The notes under the pieces: generated by a model | Told to the model about the DNA's origin: nothing | Databases searched by the model: none | Seen by the model: only the letters and a program-made list of their open reading frames with translations | Assembly (NCBI GenBank): GCA_038230415.1 | Contig: JBBRNH010000070.1 | Location: 1-32,030 of the forward strand | Source of the DNA: JBBRNH01 sp038230415 | Lineage (GTDB): Bacteria > Bacteroidota > Bacteroidia > Cytophagales > Spirosomataceae | Reading direction: 5' to 3' | DNA: 32,030 nucleotides | Program-made: the position numbers and the translations under genes | Shown here: positions 14,624 through 22,922 of the stretch, in pieces | How positions within the stretch are numbered: the stretch's first letter is position 1 | How the letters are laid out: every line of letters begins with the position of its first letter

Positions 14624-15323
14624 GCCGGTAATAGACCGAAACCGTCAGTACACCAAGGCCATAGACGGCACTGCGTTTGAAGTTGATAGACGACGCTTCA
14701 TCAAAATATTTGGTGGGGCAGGTCACTTCGGCAATGTCGAACCCCTGCCAGAAAATCTGGGCAATCATCTCGTTGTCAAACACAAAATCGTCGGAGTTGT
14801 GGGTGAAGTCTAAACTCCGCAGCACCTCTGCCGAAAACGCCCGGTAGCCGGTGTGGTATTCCGACAGTTTCTGATTCATCAACAGGTTTTGGGTGAAGGT
14901 CAGAAATCGGTTGGCAATGTATTTGTACATCGGCATCCCACCCTTCAACGCGCCCTTCCCCAAAATCCGCGAGCCAAACACCACCGGGTACAGATCATTG
15001 CCGATGATGGAGATCATGGCCGTTAGCAGCAAGGGCGTGTACTGATAATCGGGGTGTAACATAATCACGATGTCTGCGCCGAGGTCAAGGGCTTTGGCGT
15101 AACAGGTTTTTTGGTTTCCCCCGTAGCCTTTGTTGATGTCGTGCCGGATCACGTGCCGGATACCCAGCTCCCGCGCTACATCGGCGGTGTTGTCGGGGCT
15201 GTGGTCGTCCACCAGAATTACGTCGTCCACCAGATCGAATGGAATTTCGCGGTAGGTGCGTTCGAGCGTGAGGGCCGCACGGTAGGCGGGCATCACCACA
15301 ATTACTTTTTTGCCGTTGTACAT
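14538..15323 (-). CDS. Family 2 glycosyltransferase (DPM1/polyprenyl-phosphate type)
   Basis: A 261-residue GT-A enzyme that begins directly with the nucleotide-sugar fold: KKVIVVMPAYRAALTLERTYREIP. VILVDDHSPDNT (residues about 36-47), GYGGNQKTCYAKAL and the metal-binding region IVIMLHPDYQYTP (about 86-98) follow. The acceptor-side segment YHTGYRAFSAEVLRSLDF matches the DPM1-like clade, which builds polyprenyl-phosphate sugars. The C-terminus has only a weakly hydrophobic stretch, so it is likely peripheral to the membrane. The start is ATG at 15323. The last 28 or so codons run antisense to the end of the polyketide synthase. The sugar and acceptor are unknown. Confidence 0.88.
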   Translation of the reverse strand: MYNGKKVIVVMPAYRAALTLERTYREIPFDLVDDVILVDDHSPDNTADVARELGIRHVIRHDINKGYGGNQKTCYAKALDLGADIVIMLHPDYQYTPLLLTAMISIIGNDLYPVVFGSRILGKGALKGGMPMYKYIANRFLTFTQNLLMNQKLSEYHTGYRAFSAEVLRSLDFTHNSDDFVFDNEMIAQIFWQGFDIAEVTCPTKYFDEASSINFKRSAVYGLGVLTVSVYYRLSRWGLMRWKLLSPRRVVKPAQSAVPVA

Positions 15324-15463
15324 AATGGTTTCAAAACTAAGCAGACCGAACCAAATGGCCCAACATTTTTGTAGCTAACAAGGCCGGGTTTGCCCGACCA
15401 GGGCAACTTTACGGGCCAACAGCCACTATTTTATGCTGCTGGCCGATGATACTCTGATTGATA

Positions 15464-16543
15464 ATGACTTACGAAACTTCTTTTTTTCTGGCCTTCGCCA
15501 TTTTTGTGTTGGTAATCATGGCCCTTGATTTAGGAGCCTTCAACCGAAAATCCAAAAGCCACGTGGTTTCCTTTCGGGAAGCCGCCATCTGGAGTGCCAT
15601 CTGGGTCGCGCTGTCGGTTGGGTTTTACTTTTTCCTGCGGCAATACGGCTACCTCGTGCATGGCATCACAAACATGGCGCAGCTGCGCGAAATCTCCAGC
15701 CAATACGCCGAGACCGTTGATATATCGGGTGGCAATTTTCAGGCCAGTTTGCAAAAGCTGCAAGACAACATGGCCCTCGAATACATCACGGGCTACTTAG
15801 TTGAGTACTCACTATCTGCCGATAATATTTTTGTATTCATCCTGATTTTCAACTCGTTCGGGGTCGAAAAACGGTATTACAAGAAGATTTTGGTATGGGG
15901 AATTCTGGGTGCAATTATTTTGCGGATGATTTTTATTTTCGTCGGCTCGGCCCTGATTCAGGAGTTTGAATGGGTCATGTATTTGTTCGGGGCGTTTCTG
16001 GTGTTCACGGGCGTTCGATTGTTTTTTCAGAACGAAGAAGACGAGCAGATTGTGCCGAGCCAACACCCCGTAACGAAGTTTGTGAGCCGGTACTTTAGCG
16101 TCTATAACCGCAACGTGACCGACAATTTCTTTGTCCGGCGTAAATCAGACCGCAAGTTTTTTGTTACGCCCCTGTTCATCGTCGTGATTGTGGTGGCCGT
16201 CACCGATTTATTGTTCGCAGTGGATTCGATACCGGCTATTTTTTCGATCACTAAAGACCCGTACATCGTCTTTTTCTCGAACGTGTTTGCCATCATGGGT
16301 TTGCGTTCGATGTTTTTCTTTTTGTCGAGCATTATGAGTCAATTCCGATTCCTGAAAGTGGGGCTGGCGGTGCTGCTCACGTTTATCGGTCTCAAAATGC
16401 TGGTCGAACATTGGCTTACCGAATGGGGTTTCAAGCCGGTTTATTCGCTTTATGTTATCATCGGGATTTTGGCCGTGAGCATTTTGGCCTCGTGGCTTAT
16501 TCCTGAAAAGAAAGAGGGTTTACCACCCCCAACCCCCTCCTAA
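15464..16543 (+). CDS. TerC/Alx family membrane protein
   Basis: A 359-residue protein with about nine membrane helices. TerC/Alx proteins are linked to manganese export and tellurite resistance. Two signature motifs are present: EYSLSADNIFVFILIF (near residues 118-133) and VTDLLFAVDSIPAIFSITKDP (near residues 245-266), both with the conserved acidic residues. A hydrophilic stretch of 35 or so residues (about 68-103) sits between early helices. ATG 15464 is preferred to an in-frame TTG six bases upstream. The last codons (GLPPPTPS) and the stop come from the left arm of repeat copy 2, so the native C-terminus was probably replaced by repeat sequence. Confidence 0.88.
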   Translation: MTYETSFFLAFAIFVLVIMALDLGAFNRKSKSHVVSFREAAIWSAIWVALSVGFYFFLRQYGYLVHGITNMAQLREISSQYAETVDISGGNFQASLQKLQDNMALEYITGYLVEYSLSADNIFVFILIFNSFGVEKRYYKKILVWGILGAIILRMIFIFVGSALIQEFEWVMYLFGAFLVFTGVRLFFQNEEDEQIVPSQHPVTKFVSRYFSVYNRNVTDNFFVRRKSDRKFFVTPLFIVVIVVAVTDLLFAVDSIPAIFSITKDPYIVFFSNVFAIMGLRSMFFFLSSIMSQFRFLKVGLAVLLTFIGLKMLVEHWLTEWGFKPVYSLYVIIGILAVSILASWLIPEKKEGLPPPTPS

Positions 16544-16633
16544 AACAGGAGGGGGCTAAGAAAACCTTCCGGGATTAAAAGCCGAAGGGTTTAAAATCCC
16601 CCTCCTGTTTTAGGAGGGGGTTGGGGGTGGTAA
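16520..16633. repeat. Compound GC-rich inverted repeat, copy 2
   Basis: This belongs to the same family as the repeats at 6980-7092 and 26754-26861. The arms start and end with TTACCACCCCCAA and its complement. The left arm supplies the last codons and TAA of the TerC gene. The right arm supplies a TTG that fits the -33 element of the GH3 promoter. The centre (about 16557-16597) resembles that of copy 3, sharing TTAAAAGCCGAAGG. Confidence 0.92.
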
Positions 16634-16650
16634 TTGCGGTATTACCTTTG
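16621..16650 (+). promoter_or_regulatory. Promoter of the GH3-glycosyltransferase-dxr run
   Basis: TTG (16621-16623, inside the repeat arm), exactly 19 nt, then TACCTTTG (16643-16650), a full match to TTG-N19-TAnnTTTG. The ATG at 16658 is only seven bases further, so the mRNA would be nearly leaderless. Confidence 0.7.
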
Positions 16651-16657
16651 CCCCACT

Positions 16658-18142
16658 ATGGCAATTCGTTCGGTATTGAGCAGGCCGCTGGCCCGGTGGG
16701 TGGTTGAGCGGCAACAGACCTGGATGTATAACCCCGGCGAAGCGCAGCAACGCTGGTTCAAGCGATTGGTGGCGCGGGCAAAACACACCACATTCGGTAA
16801 AGACCACTATTTTACTGATATTCAGACCGTTGCTGACTTCCGGCAGGCCGTTCCCGTCCGTGATTATGAATCGCTGAAACCGTACATCGAGCAGATTCTG
16901 GCCGGTGGTCAGGATGTGCTGTGGCCCGGCAAACCGGCCTATTTCGCCAAAACGTCCGGCACCACGTCGGGCGTAAAATACATACCGCTCACGGCAGAAT
17001 CTATCCCGAATCACATCAACTCGGCCCGCGACACGCTGCTGAACTACATCAACGAAACGGGCAAAAGCGCGTTTCTCGACCAAAAACTCATCTTTCTTTC
17101 AGGCAGCCCCGAACTCACCCAAAAGGCGGGTATCAACATCGGGCGGCTGTCGGGCATCGTGAATCACCACGTACCGGCGTATCTGAGAACCAATCAGTTA
17201 CCGGGTTTTGAGACCAACACCATCGAAGACTGGGAAACCAAGTTGGAGCGCGTCATTGACGAGACGATTAACGAACCGATGTCGTTGATTTCGGGAATTC
17301 CGCCCTGGGTGCAGATGTATTTCGACCGGATTCAGGCCCGGACGGGCAAAAAGATCAAAGACGTTTTTCCCGATTTTTCGGTGTTTGTCTATGGCGGGGT
17401 CAACTTCGAGCCGTATCGCGCCAAACTCTTCGACAGCATCGGCAAACCCATCGACAGCATCGAGACCTACCCGGCTTCAGAAGGGTTTATCGCGTTTCAG
17501 GACTCGCAGGAAGCCGAAGGATTGCTGTTGCTGGTGGACAGTGGGATTTTCTATGAGTTTATTCCCGCCGATGACTACTTCAACCCAAATCCCCGCCGAC
17601 TAACGATTGAGGAAGTAGAATTAGGCAAAAATTATGCAGTGATTATCAACAACAATGCCGGGCTGTGGGGTTATTCCTTGGGCGACACCGTGAAATTCGT
17701 CAGCCGCGAGCCGTATCGGTTGCTCGTTACGGGGCGTATCAAGCATTTCATCTCGGCCTTCGGCGAACACGTCATCGGCGAAGAAGTAGAGAAAGTCCTG
17801 CAATACGCCATGCTGCAACAGCCCGAAACCGAAGTCGTTGAGTTTACGGTGGCCCCGATGGTTTCGCCAACGGAAGGCTTGCCGTATCACGAATGGTACG
17901 TTGAGTTTGCCACCCCGCCCACCGATGCAGCCCGGTTTGCCGCTGACCTTGACCACCGGCTAACCCAACTCAACGTCTATTACGACGACCTGATTCGGGG
18001 TAGTATTTTGCGGCCTTTACACTTGGTTAGTCTGGAGCGCGGGGCCTTTCAACGCTACATGAAAGCCGTCGGCAAGCTCGGCGGGCAGAACAAAGTGCCG
18101 CGCCTGAGCAACGACCGTACCATTGCCGATGGGCTAATCTGA
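16658..18142 (+). CDS. GH3-family acyl acid-amido synthetase-like protein
   Basis: A 494-residue member of the GH3 family within the ANL adenylating superfamily. Plant GH3 enzymes adenylate acids such as indole-acetate or jasmonate and join them to amino acids. Motifs seen are the ATP/AMP loop YFAKTSGTTSGVKYIPLT (residues about 92-109), SGIPPWVQMYF, FVYGGVNFEPY, the central ETYPASEGF and GLWGYSLGDTVKF, then the hinge VTGRIKHFISAFGEHV. ATG 16658 was preferred over an in-frame ATG at 16634, which lies upstream of the promoter -7 box. Six bases separate it from the next gene. Bacterial substrates are not established; the amino acid/acyl pair here is unknown. Confidence 0.85.
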   Translation: MAIRSVLSRPLARWVVERQQTWMYNPGEAQQRWFKRLVARAKHTTFGKDHYFTDIQTVADFRQAVPVRDYESLKPYIEQILAGGQDVLWPGKPAYFAKTSGTTSGVKYIPLTAESIPNHINSARDTLLNYINETGKSAFLDQKLIFLSGSPELTQKAGINIGRLSGIVNHHVPAYLRTNQLPGFETNTIEDWETKLERVIDETINEPMSLISGIPPWVQMYFDRIQARTGKKIKDVFPDFSVFVYGGVNFEPYRAKLFDSIGKPIDSIETYPASEGFIAFQDSQEAEGLLLLVDSGIFYEFIPADDYFNPNPRRLTIEEVELGKNYAVIINNNAGLWGYSLGDTVKFVSREPYRLLVTGRIKHFISAFGEHVIGEEVEKVLQYAMLQQPETEVVEFTVAPMVSPTEGLPYHEWYVEFATPPTDAARFAADLDHRLTQLNVYYDDLIRGSILRPLHLVSLERGAFQRYMKAVGKLGGQNKVPRLSNDRTIADGLI

Positions 18143-18148
18143 CGCTCC

Positions 18149-19372
18149 ATGAGACTCCTATTTTTCGATCTCAACCCATCAGGCCACCACGCGGGCTACC
18201 TGCATCACTTGATTTTGAACCGGACAAAGTGGCAAATTATCCAGACAATATCAGTGGTTGTGTCGCCCGATTTTTTGACGCAACACGCTGGTATCGTGGC
18301 CGATGCCCAACACAACGACGTTCGGGTTGTAAGTATTACCGAAGCCGAAAACGCCGGGCGGCTCGCGGCCCGTGGCGGGTTGGCGCAGTCTCGCGCCGAG
18401 TGGAATTTGATGGAACAATACGCCCGACAGGAACAGGCCGACGAAGTACTGTTGATGTATTTCGACCATCTGCAACCGGCTTTCTGGCTTAGTAAACCGT
18501 TGCCGTTTGATATATCCGGGATTTTGTTCCGGCCTTCGTTTCATTACGCCGACTGGGGGCAAGGGCCAAAAACCATGCGCGAACGGCTACAATCATTCCG
18601 CAAAAAATGGTTGCTGCGGGCGTTGCTGATTCGCCCCGAACTTAAAAATCTGTTCTGTCTCGATCCCTTTGCGGTGGAGCCGATCAACAGTTGGGCGGGC
18701 CGGACGGTGGCCCGCGCCCTGCCCGATCCGGTAGCCATCCGGCCTATATCAGTCGACGAAGTTGACCAACTGCGCCACGAATTGGGCATTGAGCCGGGCC
18801 GACAGACGGTGTTGGTATTCGGGCAGTTAGACGAGCGCAAGGGCATAGAACCGTTGCTTGGGGCCTTTGCCCGGCTGTTGCCCGATGAGCAGGCCGGTTG
18901 GTGTCTGGTGCTGGCCGGCCCATTAGCCCGGCAAATGCGCCCAATTTTAGAAACCCTGCTGACCACCTTGACCGCTGTTCAGGTCGTTCGTCGGCACGAG
19001 TTTATCACCGACCAGTTTGTGCAGCCTTTCCTTGTTATAGCTGATGTGATAGCCGTTTTGTATCAGCAACACATTGGCATGAGCGCGGTGCTGGTGCGGG
19101 CCGCAGCCGCCAACCGGCCCGTGCTGGCTTCGGACTATGGTCTGATTGGGCAATTGGTTAAAACACGGCAATTGGGCCGAACCGTTGATGCCACCAATCC
19201 TGATGCCATTGCCGACGCGCTGCGGGCTTTCGGGCGGGGCGAGTGGCAGGCCGACGCGGGTCAAATGCGTATATTCGCCGACGAAAATCAGGCTCCTAAA
19301 TTCGCCGACGTGATTTTGAGAACTATGACAGACGCGCCCAAAGAGACGCTTACTCTCCTGAAAACCAAATGA
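18149..19372 (+). CDS. GT-B fold glycosyltransferase (family 4-like)
   Basis: A 407-residue protein. The N-terminal domain starts LLFFDLNPSGHHAGYLHHL, with the Gly/His-rich loop common in GT-B enzymes. The second domain begins near residue 220 with TVLVFGQLDERKGIEPLLGAFARLL (the FGxLxxRKG pattern of GT4). It contains VLAGPLARQM and the C-terminal donor-site region MSAVLVRAAAANRPVLASDYGLIGQLV. No signal or membrane helix is seen. It follows the GH3 gene by six bases, and its TGA overlaps the dxr ATG by four bases, so the three are probably one transcript. Donor and acceptor are unknown. Confidence 0.75.
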   Translation: MRLLFFDLNPSGHHAGYLHHLILNRTKWQIIQTISVVVSPDFLTQHAGIVADAQHNDVRVVSITEAENAGRLAARGGLAQSRAEWNLMEQYARQEQADEVLLMYFDHLQPAFWLSKPLPFDISGILFRPSFHYADWGQGPKTMRERLQSFRKKWLLRALLIRPELKNLFCLDPFAVEPINSWAGRTVARALPDPVAIRPISVDEVDQLRHELGIEPGRQTVLVFGQLDERKGIEPLLGAFARLLPDEQAGWCLVLAGPLARQMRPILETLLTTLTAVQVVRRHEFITDQFVQPFLVIADVIAVLYQQHIGMSAVLVRAAAANRPVLASDYGLIGQLVKTRQLGRTVDATNPDAIADALRAFGRGEWQADAGQMRIFADENQAPKFADVILRTMTDAPKETLTLLKTK

Positions 19373-20541
19373 CTGAGCCTACAAAACGCCGTATCGCCAT
19401 TCTGGGCAGCACCGGCTCCATCGGTACGCAGGCCGTTGAGGTTATCAAAGCCCACCCCGACCGTTTTCAGGTGGAGGTGCTGACTACCAATAATAACGCC
19501 GACCTGCTGATTGCTCAGGCTGCCGACCTCCGGCCCAATGTTGTCGTGATTGGCAATGAAGCCAAATACGATCAGGTTTTTGCCGCGCTCGATCCGCTCG
19601 ATATTAAAGTCTATGCCGGGGCCAATTCTATCGCGTCGGTCGTGCAGATGGACACCGTTGACGTGGTATTAACAGCGATGGTGGGCTACGCCGGGCTGCT
19701 GCCGACGATCAAAGCCATCGAAGCCAAAAAGTCAATCGCCCTCGCCAATAAAGAAACCCTGGTGGTGGCCGGCGATCTGATTACGCAATTGGCCCAACAA
19801 AACGGCGTGAATATCTACCCGGTTGACTCTGAACATTCGGCCATTTTTCAGTGCCTTGTCGGGGAGTTTCATAACCCCATCGAGAAAATTATTCTCACCG
19901 CGTCGGGCGGGCCGTTTCGGGGTAAAAACCGTGATTTTCTGGCAACCGTCACCAAAGCACAGGCGCTGAAACATCCCAACTGGACGATGGGCGCGAAAAT
20001 CACCATTGACTCGGCCACACTGATGAACAAGGGGTTAGAGGTCATCGAAGCCAAGTGGCTTTTTGGCCTGACCCCGGAGCAGATTGACGTGGTGGTGCAT
20101 CCGCAGAGCATCATTCATTCGTTGGTGCAGTTTGAAGACGGCAGCCTGAAAGCGCAGCTGGGTCTGCCCGATATGCGGCTCCCGATTCAGTTCGCGCTCG
20201 GTTATCCAGACCGGCTAAAATCGGATTTTCCGCGTTTTGATTTCATGAATTACCCGTCGCTGACGTTTGAAAAGCCCGATACCGACACGTTCCAGAACCT
20301 GTTGCTGGCGTTTGAAGCGTTGCGCCGGGGCGGAAACGCGGCCTGTATCATTAATGCGGCCAATGAGGTAGCGGTCGAAGCGTTTTTGCAGGACAAAATC
20401 GGGTTTCTGGAAATTGCTGACATTATTGCCGATTGCTTGGAAACGGCATCATTCGTGCCAGCCCCAACCTACGCCGACTATGTGGCAACCGACGAAGAAA
20501 CCCGCCGGTTAGCGACCGAAAAAATCACAAGTTTTGTTTAG
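19369..20541 (+). CDS. dxr: 1-deoxy-D-xylulose 5-phosphate reductoisomerase
   Basis: A 390-residue enzyme, the committed step of the MEP isoprenoid pathway, converting DXP to MEP with NADPH. GSTGSIGTQAVEV (residues 13-25) is the NADPH-binding motif. ANKETLVVAGDLI, YPVDSEHSAIFQCL (acidic metal ligand), ASGGPFRG, HPNWTMGAKITIDSATLMNKGLEVIEAKWLF, VHPQSIIHSLVQF and CIINAANEVAVEAF all match the family in order. The start ATG overlaps the upstream glycosyltransferase stop (ATGA). Isoprenoid precursors from this pathway would feed the UbiA prenyltransferase elsewhere in the window. The function is secure. Confidence 0.97.
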   Translation: MTEPTKRRIAILGSTGSIGTQAVEVIKAHPDRFQVEVLTTNNNADLLIAQAADLRPNVVVIGNEAKYDQVFAALDPLDIKVYAGANSIASVVQMDTVDVVLTAMVGYAGLLPTIKAIEAKKSIALANKETLVVAGDLITQLAQQNGVNIYPVDSEHSAIFQCLVGEFHNPIEKIILTASGGPFRGKNRDFLATVTKAQALKHPNWTMGAKITIDSATLMNKGLEVIEAKWLFGLTPEQIDVVVHPQSIIHSLVQFEDGSLKAQLGLPDMRLPIQFALGYPDRLKSDFPRFDFMNYPSLTFEKPDTDTFQNLLLAFEALRRGGNAACIINAANEVAVEAFLQDKIGFLEIADIIADCLETASFVPAPTYADYVATDEETRRLATEKITSFV

Positions 20542-20557
20542 TCACTTTGGCACTGCT

Positions 20558-20773
20558 ATGAATGAAATCACTTTCACCATCGAATCCGACGAAGACGGCG
20601 GTTACGTGGCCCGTACTAAACTGGCTCACGGGTCAATCATCACGCAGGGCGACAATCTGGATGAACTAAAAGCCATGATTCGAGATGCGATTGACGGTTA
20701 TTTTTTTGATAAACCTGCCGAGCGACCCCTATCTGTTCGCTTGCAATTTGATGAAACGTTCGCGCTTGCCTGA
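20558..20773 (+). CDS. hicB: HicB-like antitoxin
   Basis: A 71-residue protein with the HicB fold pattern: FTIESDEDGGYVARTKLAHGSIITQGDNLDELKAMIRDAIDGYF. This is a short partial RNase H-like domain used by HicB antitoxins to neutralise the HicA mRNA interferase. No DNA-binding extension is seen after residue 60, as in short HicB forms. The ATG at 20558 starts the homology; an earlier in-frame ATG at 20534 lies inside dxr. Its TGA overlaps the ATG of a decayed hicA by one base, the reverse of the usual toxin-first order but seen in Bacteroidota and cyanobacterial pairs. It is probably an orphan antitoxin now. Confidence 0.8.
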   Translation: MNEITFTIESDEDGGYVARTKLAHGSIITQGDNLDELKAMIRDAIDGYFFDKPAERPLSVRLQFDETFALA

Positions 20774-20900
20774 TGAAACTACCTCGTAATCTGGACGGCA
20801 ACGAGTTAGTCAAATCGGTACGTTAAACGCCATTCTTAATGACGTTGCGGAACATTTCGGAATCACTAAAAAAGAGTTGGCCGATGAGTTATTCGGCTGA
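20773..20900 (+). pseudogene. hicA: Decayed hicA toxin (internal deletion and frameshift)
   Basis: Codons from ATG 20773 read MKLPRNLDGNELVKSVR and then stop at 20824; this is a typical HicA N-terminus. In another frame from 20817 the sequence reads GTLNAILNDVAEHFG, continuing ITKKELADELFG, to a TGA at 20898-20900; this is a typical HicA C-terminus. The middle of the family, with the catalytic His of the GSHxxxT region, is missing. An intact HicA of this type is usually about 60-80 residues, so roughly 30 codons are lost and the ends are out of frame. No active toxin can be made. It is directly linked to hicB by a 1-base overlap. Confidence 0.82.
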
Positions 20901-20944
20901 GATATTATTTTTCACAGAGGGCTTCTTAGCCGCATTGATACACT

Positions 20945-22291
20945 ATGGAAATCGCAATCATGGCCGGGCAGCTCATTCTGGGGCTGTCTATTTTAGTTGG
21001 ACTACACGAACTCGGTCACTTGCTGGCCGCCAAAGCATTCGGGATGCGCGTGGAGCAGTATTTTATTGGCTTCCCGCCCAAAATCTGGAGCATCAAACGG
21101 GGCGAAACCGAATACGGCATCGGGGCAATTCCGCTCGGTGGGTTCGTCAAAATTTCGGGCATGATTGACGAATCGCTCGACACGGCCCACACCAACGCCC
21201 CGCCCCAACCCTGGGAGTTTCGGGCCAAACCCGCCTGGCAACGCCTGATTGTGATGCTGGGCGGCATTTTTGTGAACGTCATCACGGGCATCATCATCTT
21301 TGTGGCCCTGACCTACAAAAACGGCAACACGTTTTTGGCGAATAAAGACGTGAAATACGGCATCGTCGCCCTCGAATTAGGCCGCGAACTGGGGCTGCAA
21401 ACCGGCGACAAAATCACCAAAATTAACGGCAAACCCCTCGTGGACTTTGGTGATATTCGTTCGTCGGAGGTGTTGCTTGGCGAAAACAGTTCTTACACCG
21501 TTGATCGCAAAACGCCAACCGGCGCGATGCAGGAGGTGGTGATTGACATTCCGAACAATTTTATCAACAAACTCGCCGATAAAGAAAGCGCGGGCAAATT
21601 TGTTGAACCCATTGAGCCGTTTACAGTTGGGGAGATTGTACCGGGGCAACCCGCCGAAAAGGCCGGATTGAAAGATGGCGACCGCATCACGAGCGTAAAT
21701 ACCCAACCCGTGCAGTTTTATCACGAGTTTACGGCCCTGATGAAACCCATGAAAAGCCGTAGCGTGGCCCTCGGAATCGAACGAGCCGGTAAGCCATTGA
21801 CGGTAGCCGTAACCACCAACGCCGAAGGTAAAGTTGGGTTCCTGAAAAAATCGCTGCTCCCGATTTCGCACGAAGATTATAACATCGGGCAGGCAGTGGC
21901 GGTTGGTGCCGAACGGGCGTTTGGCGTAGTGGGCGACAATATCAAAGGCTTCGGCAAGATTTTTAAAGGCGATGTAGCCGCGACCAAAGCCCTGAGCGGC
22001 CCGCAGAAAATTGCCCGCGATTTGTTCGGCGGTGTCTGGATTTGGGATCGGTTCTGGACCGTAACCGGCTTATTATCAATGGCATTGGCATTCACCAACA
22101 TTCTGCCGATCCCGGCATTGGATGGCGGCCATTCGGTGCTTTTACTCTACGAAATGGTATCAGGCCGAAAACCCAGCGACCGTTTTATGGAAATCACCCA
22201 GCGCGTCGGCATGGCGATTTTGTTGTGTTTGATGGCCTTCGTGCTGTTTAACGACTTTTTCGATATTGTGCTGAAACGGTTTTTTGCGTAG
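20945..22291 (+). CDS. rseP: RIP metalloprotease RseP (site-2 protease)
   Basis: A 448-residue intramembrane zinc protease that cleaves membrane-bound substrates such as anti-sigma factors after a first cut. The zinc motif HELGH is at residues 21-25 in the first helix. GIGAIPLGGFVKISGM follows, then a helix with IVMLGGIFVNVITGIIIFVAL. A periplasmic region has PDZ-like units (QTGDKITKINGKPL and KAGLKDGDRITSVN). The third metal ligand is in NILPIPALDGGH near residue 390. The C-terminal helix is MAILLCLMAFVLFNDF. ATG 20945 or the Met six codons on may be used. The substrate, probably an anti-sigma factor, is not in the window. Confidence 0.95.
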   Translation: MEIAIMAGQLILGLSILVGLHELGHLLAAKAFGMRVEQYFIGFPPKIWSIKRGETEYGIGAIPLGGFVKISGMIDESLDTAHTNAPPQPWEFRAKPAWQRLIVMLGGIFVNVITGIIIFVALTYKNGNTFLANKDVKYGIVALELGRELGLQTGDKITKINGKPLVDFGDIRSSEVLLGENSSYTVDRKTPTGAMQEVVIDIPNNFINKLADKESAGKFVEPIEPFTVGEIVPGQPAEKAGLKDGDRITSVNTQPVQFYHEFTALMKPMKSRSVALGIERAGKPLTVAVTTNAEGKVGFLKKSLLPISHEDYNIGQAVAVGAERAFGVVGDNIKGFGKIFKGDVAATKALSGPQKIARDLFGGVWIWDRFWTVTGLLSMALAFTNILPIPALDGGHSVLLLYEMVSGRKPSDRFMEITQRVGMAILLCLMAFVLFNDFFDIVLKRFFA

Positions 22292-22295
22292 CTTT

Positions 22296-22403
22296 TTTTA
22301 ACACAGAGACACAGAGGGTCTCACGGAGAACACGGAGATTTTAGGTGTATTCTTTGATGAACTCTGTGTTCTCTGTGAAACCCTCTGTGTCTCTGTGTTA
22401 AAA
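22296..22403. repeat. Long imperfect inverted repeat (about 43-bp arms)
   Basis: TTTTAACACAGAGACACAGA at the left end is mirrored at the right end (to 22403). The arms continue through CAGAGGG and GGAGAACACGGAG with about three mismatches. It follows the rseP stop by four bases. The GTG start of the next gene (22395) lies in its right arm. Confidence 0.88.
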
Positions 22404-22862
22404 CTTTTTTTCCTTCTCCTTTTCGCTCACGACTTCCACACGAGTCTGACCCAGATGCACTACAACGCCAAAGACCGGGCGTTTGAAATCAGCGTTCGGG
22501 TCTTTACCGATGACCTCGAAACGGCCCTCACCCGCGCCAACAACGGTCAGAAAATCAGGGTTGATGCCGCCAATGCCAACCCGGTTATCGAACGCTACAT
22601 CCGCAGCCATTTTTCATTTATTGCCGCCGACAAACAACGCCGGACGTTTAGCTATGTCGGCCACGAAACCGAAGGCGATGCCCAGTGGATTTATCTTGAA
22701 ATGCCGTTCAGCGGGTCATTTACGGGTGGTTTGCTCCAACAAAGCGTGCTCACGGAGGTCTTTTCTGACCAAACCAACTTAGTCAATTTGCAGGTTGGCG
22801 GGCAAAAAAAGACGTTTGTTTTCCGACAAAATCAGCCGGTTCAGGCTTTAGCGTTCGATTGA
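22395..22862 (+). CDS. DUF6702-like protein of unknown function
   Basis: A protein of about 155 residues. The body reads FHTSLTQMHYNAKDRAFEISVRVFTDDLETAL (residues 14-45), a pattern I associate with the DUF6702 family of Bacteroidota, followed by about 100 residues of beta-rich sequence ending VFRQNQPVQALAFD. The N-terminus LKLFFLLLFAHDF looks like a short signal peptide, so a periplasmic location is likely. The only fitting start is GTG at 22395, inside the right arm of the inverted repeat at 22296-22403. This suggests that repeat insertion rebuilt the start region. Function is unknown. Confidence 0.7.
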   Translation: MLKLFFLLLFAHDFHTSLTQMHYNAKDRAFEISVRVFTDDLETALTRANNGQKIRVDAANANPVIERYIRSHFSFIAADKQRRTFSYVGHETEGDAQWIYLEMPFSGSFTGGLLQQSVLTEVFSDQTNLVNLQVGGQKKTFVFRQNQPVQALAFD

Positions 22863-22922
22863 TAAATTTCCAGTACCAGACTTCCCCGTTTTGTGTTACT
22901 TTGTGGCAGACCCTCACCCGTC

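Noticed and set aside
20839..21168. 109-codon frame between hicA and rseP
   Set aside because: It overlaps the HicA remnant and the strongly supported rseP start in another frame and has no recognisable content.
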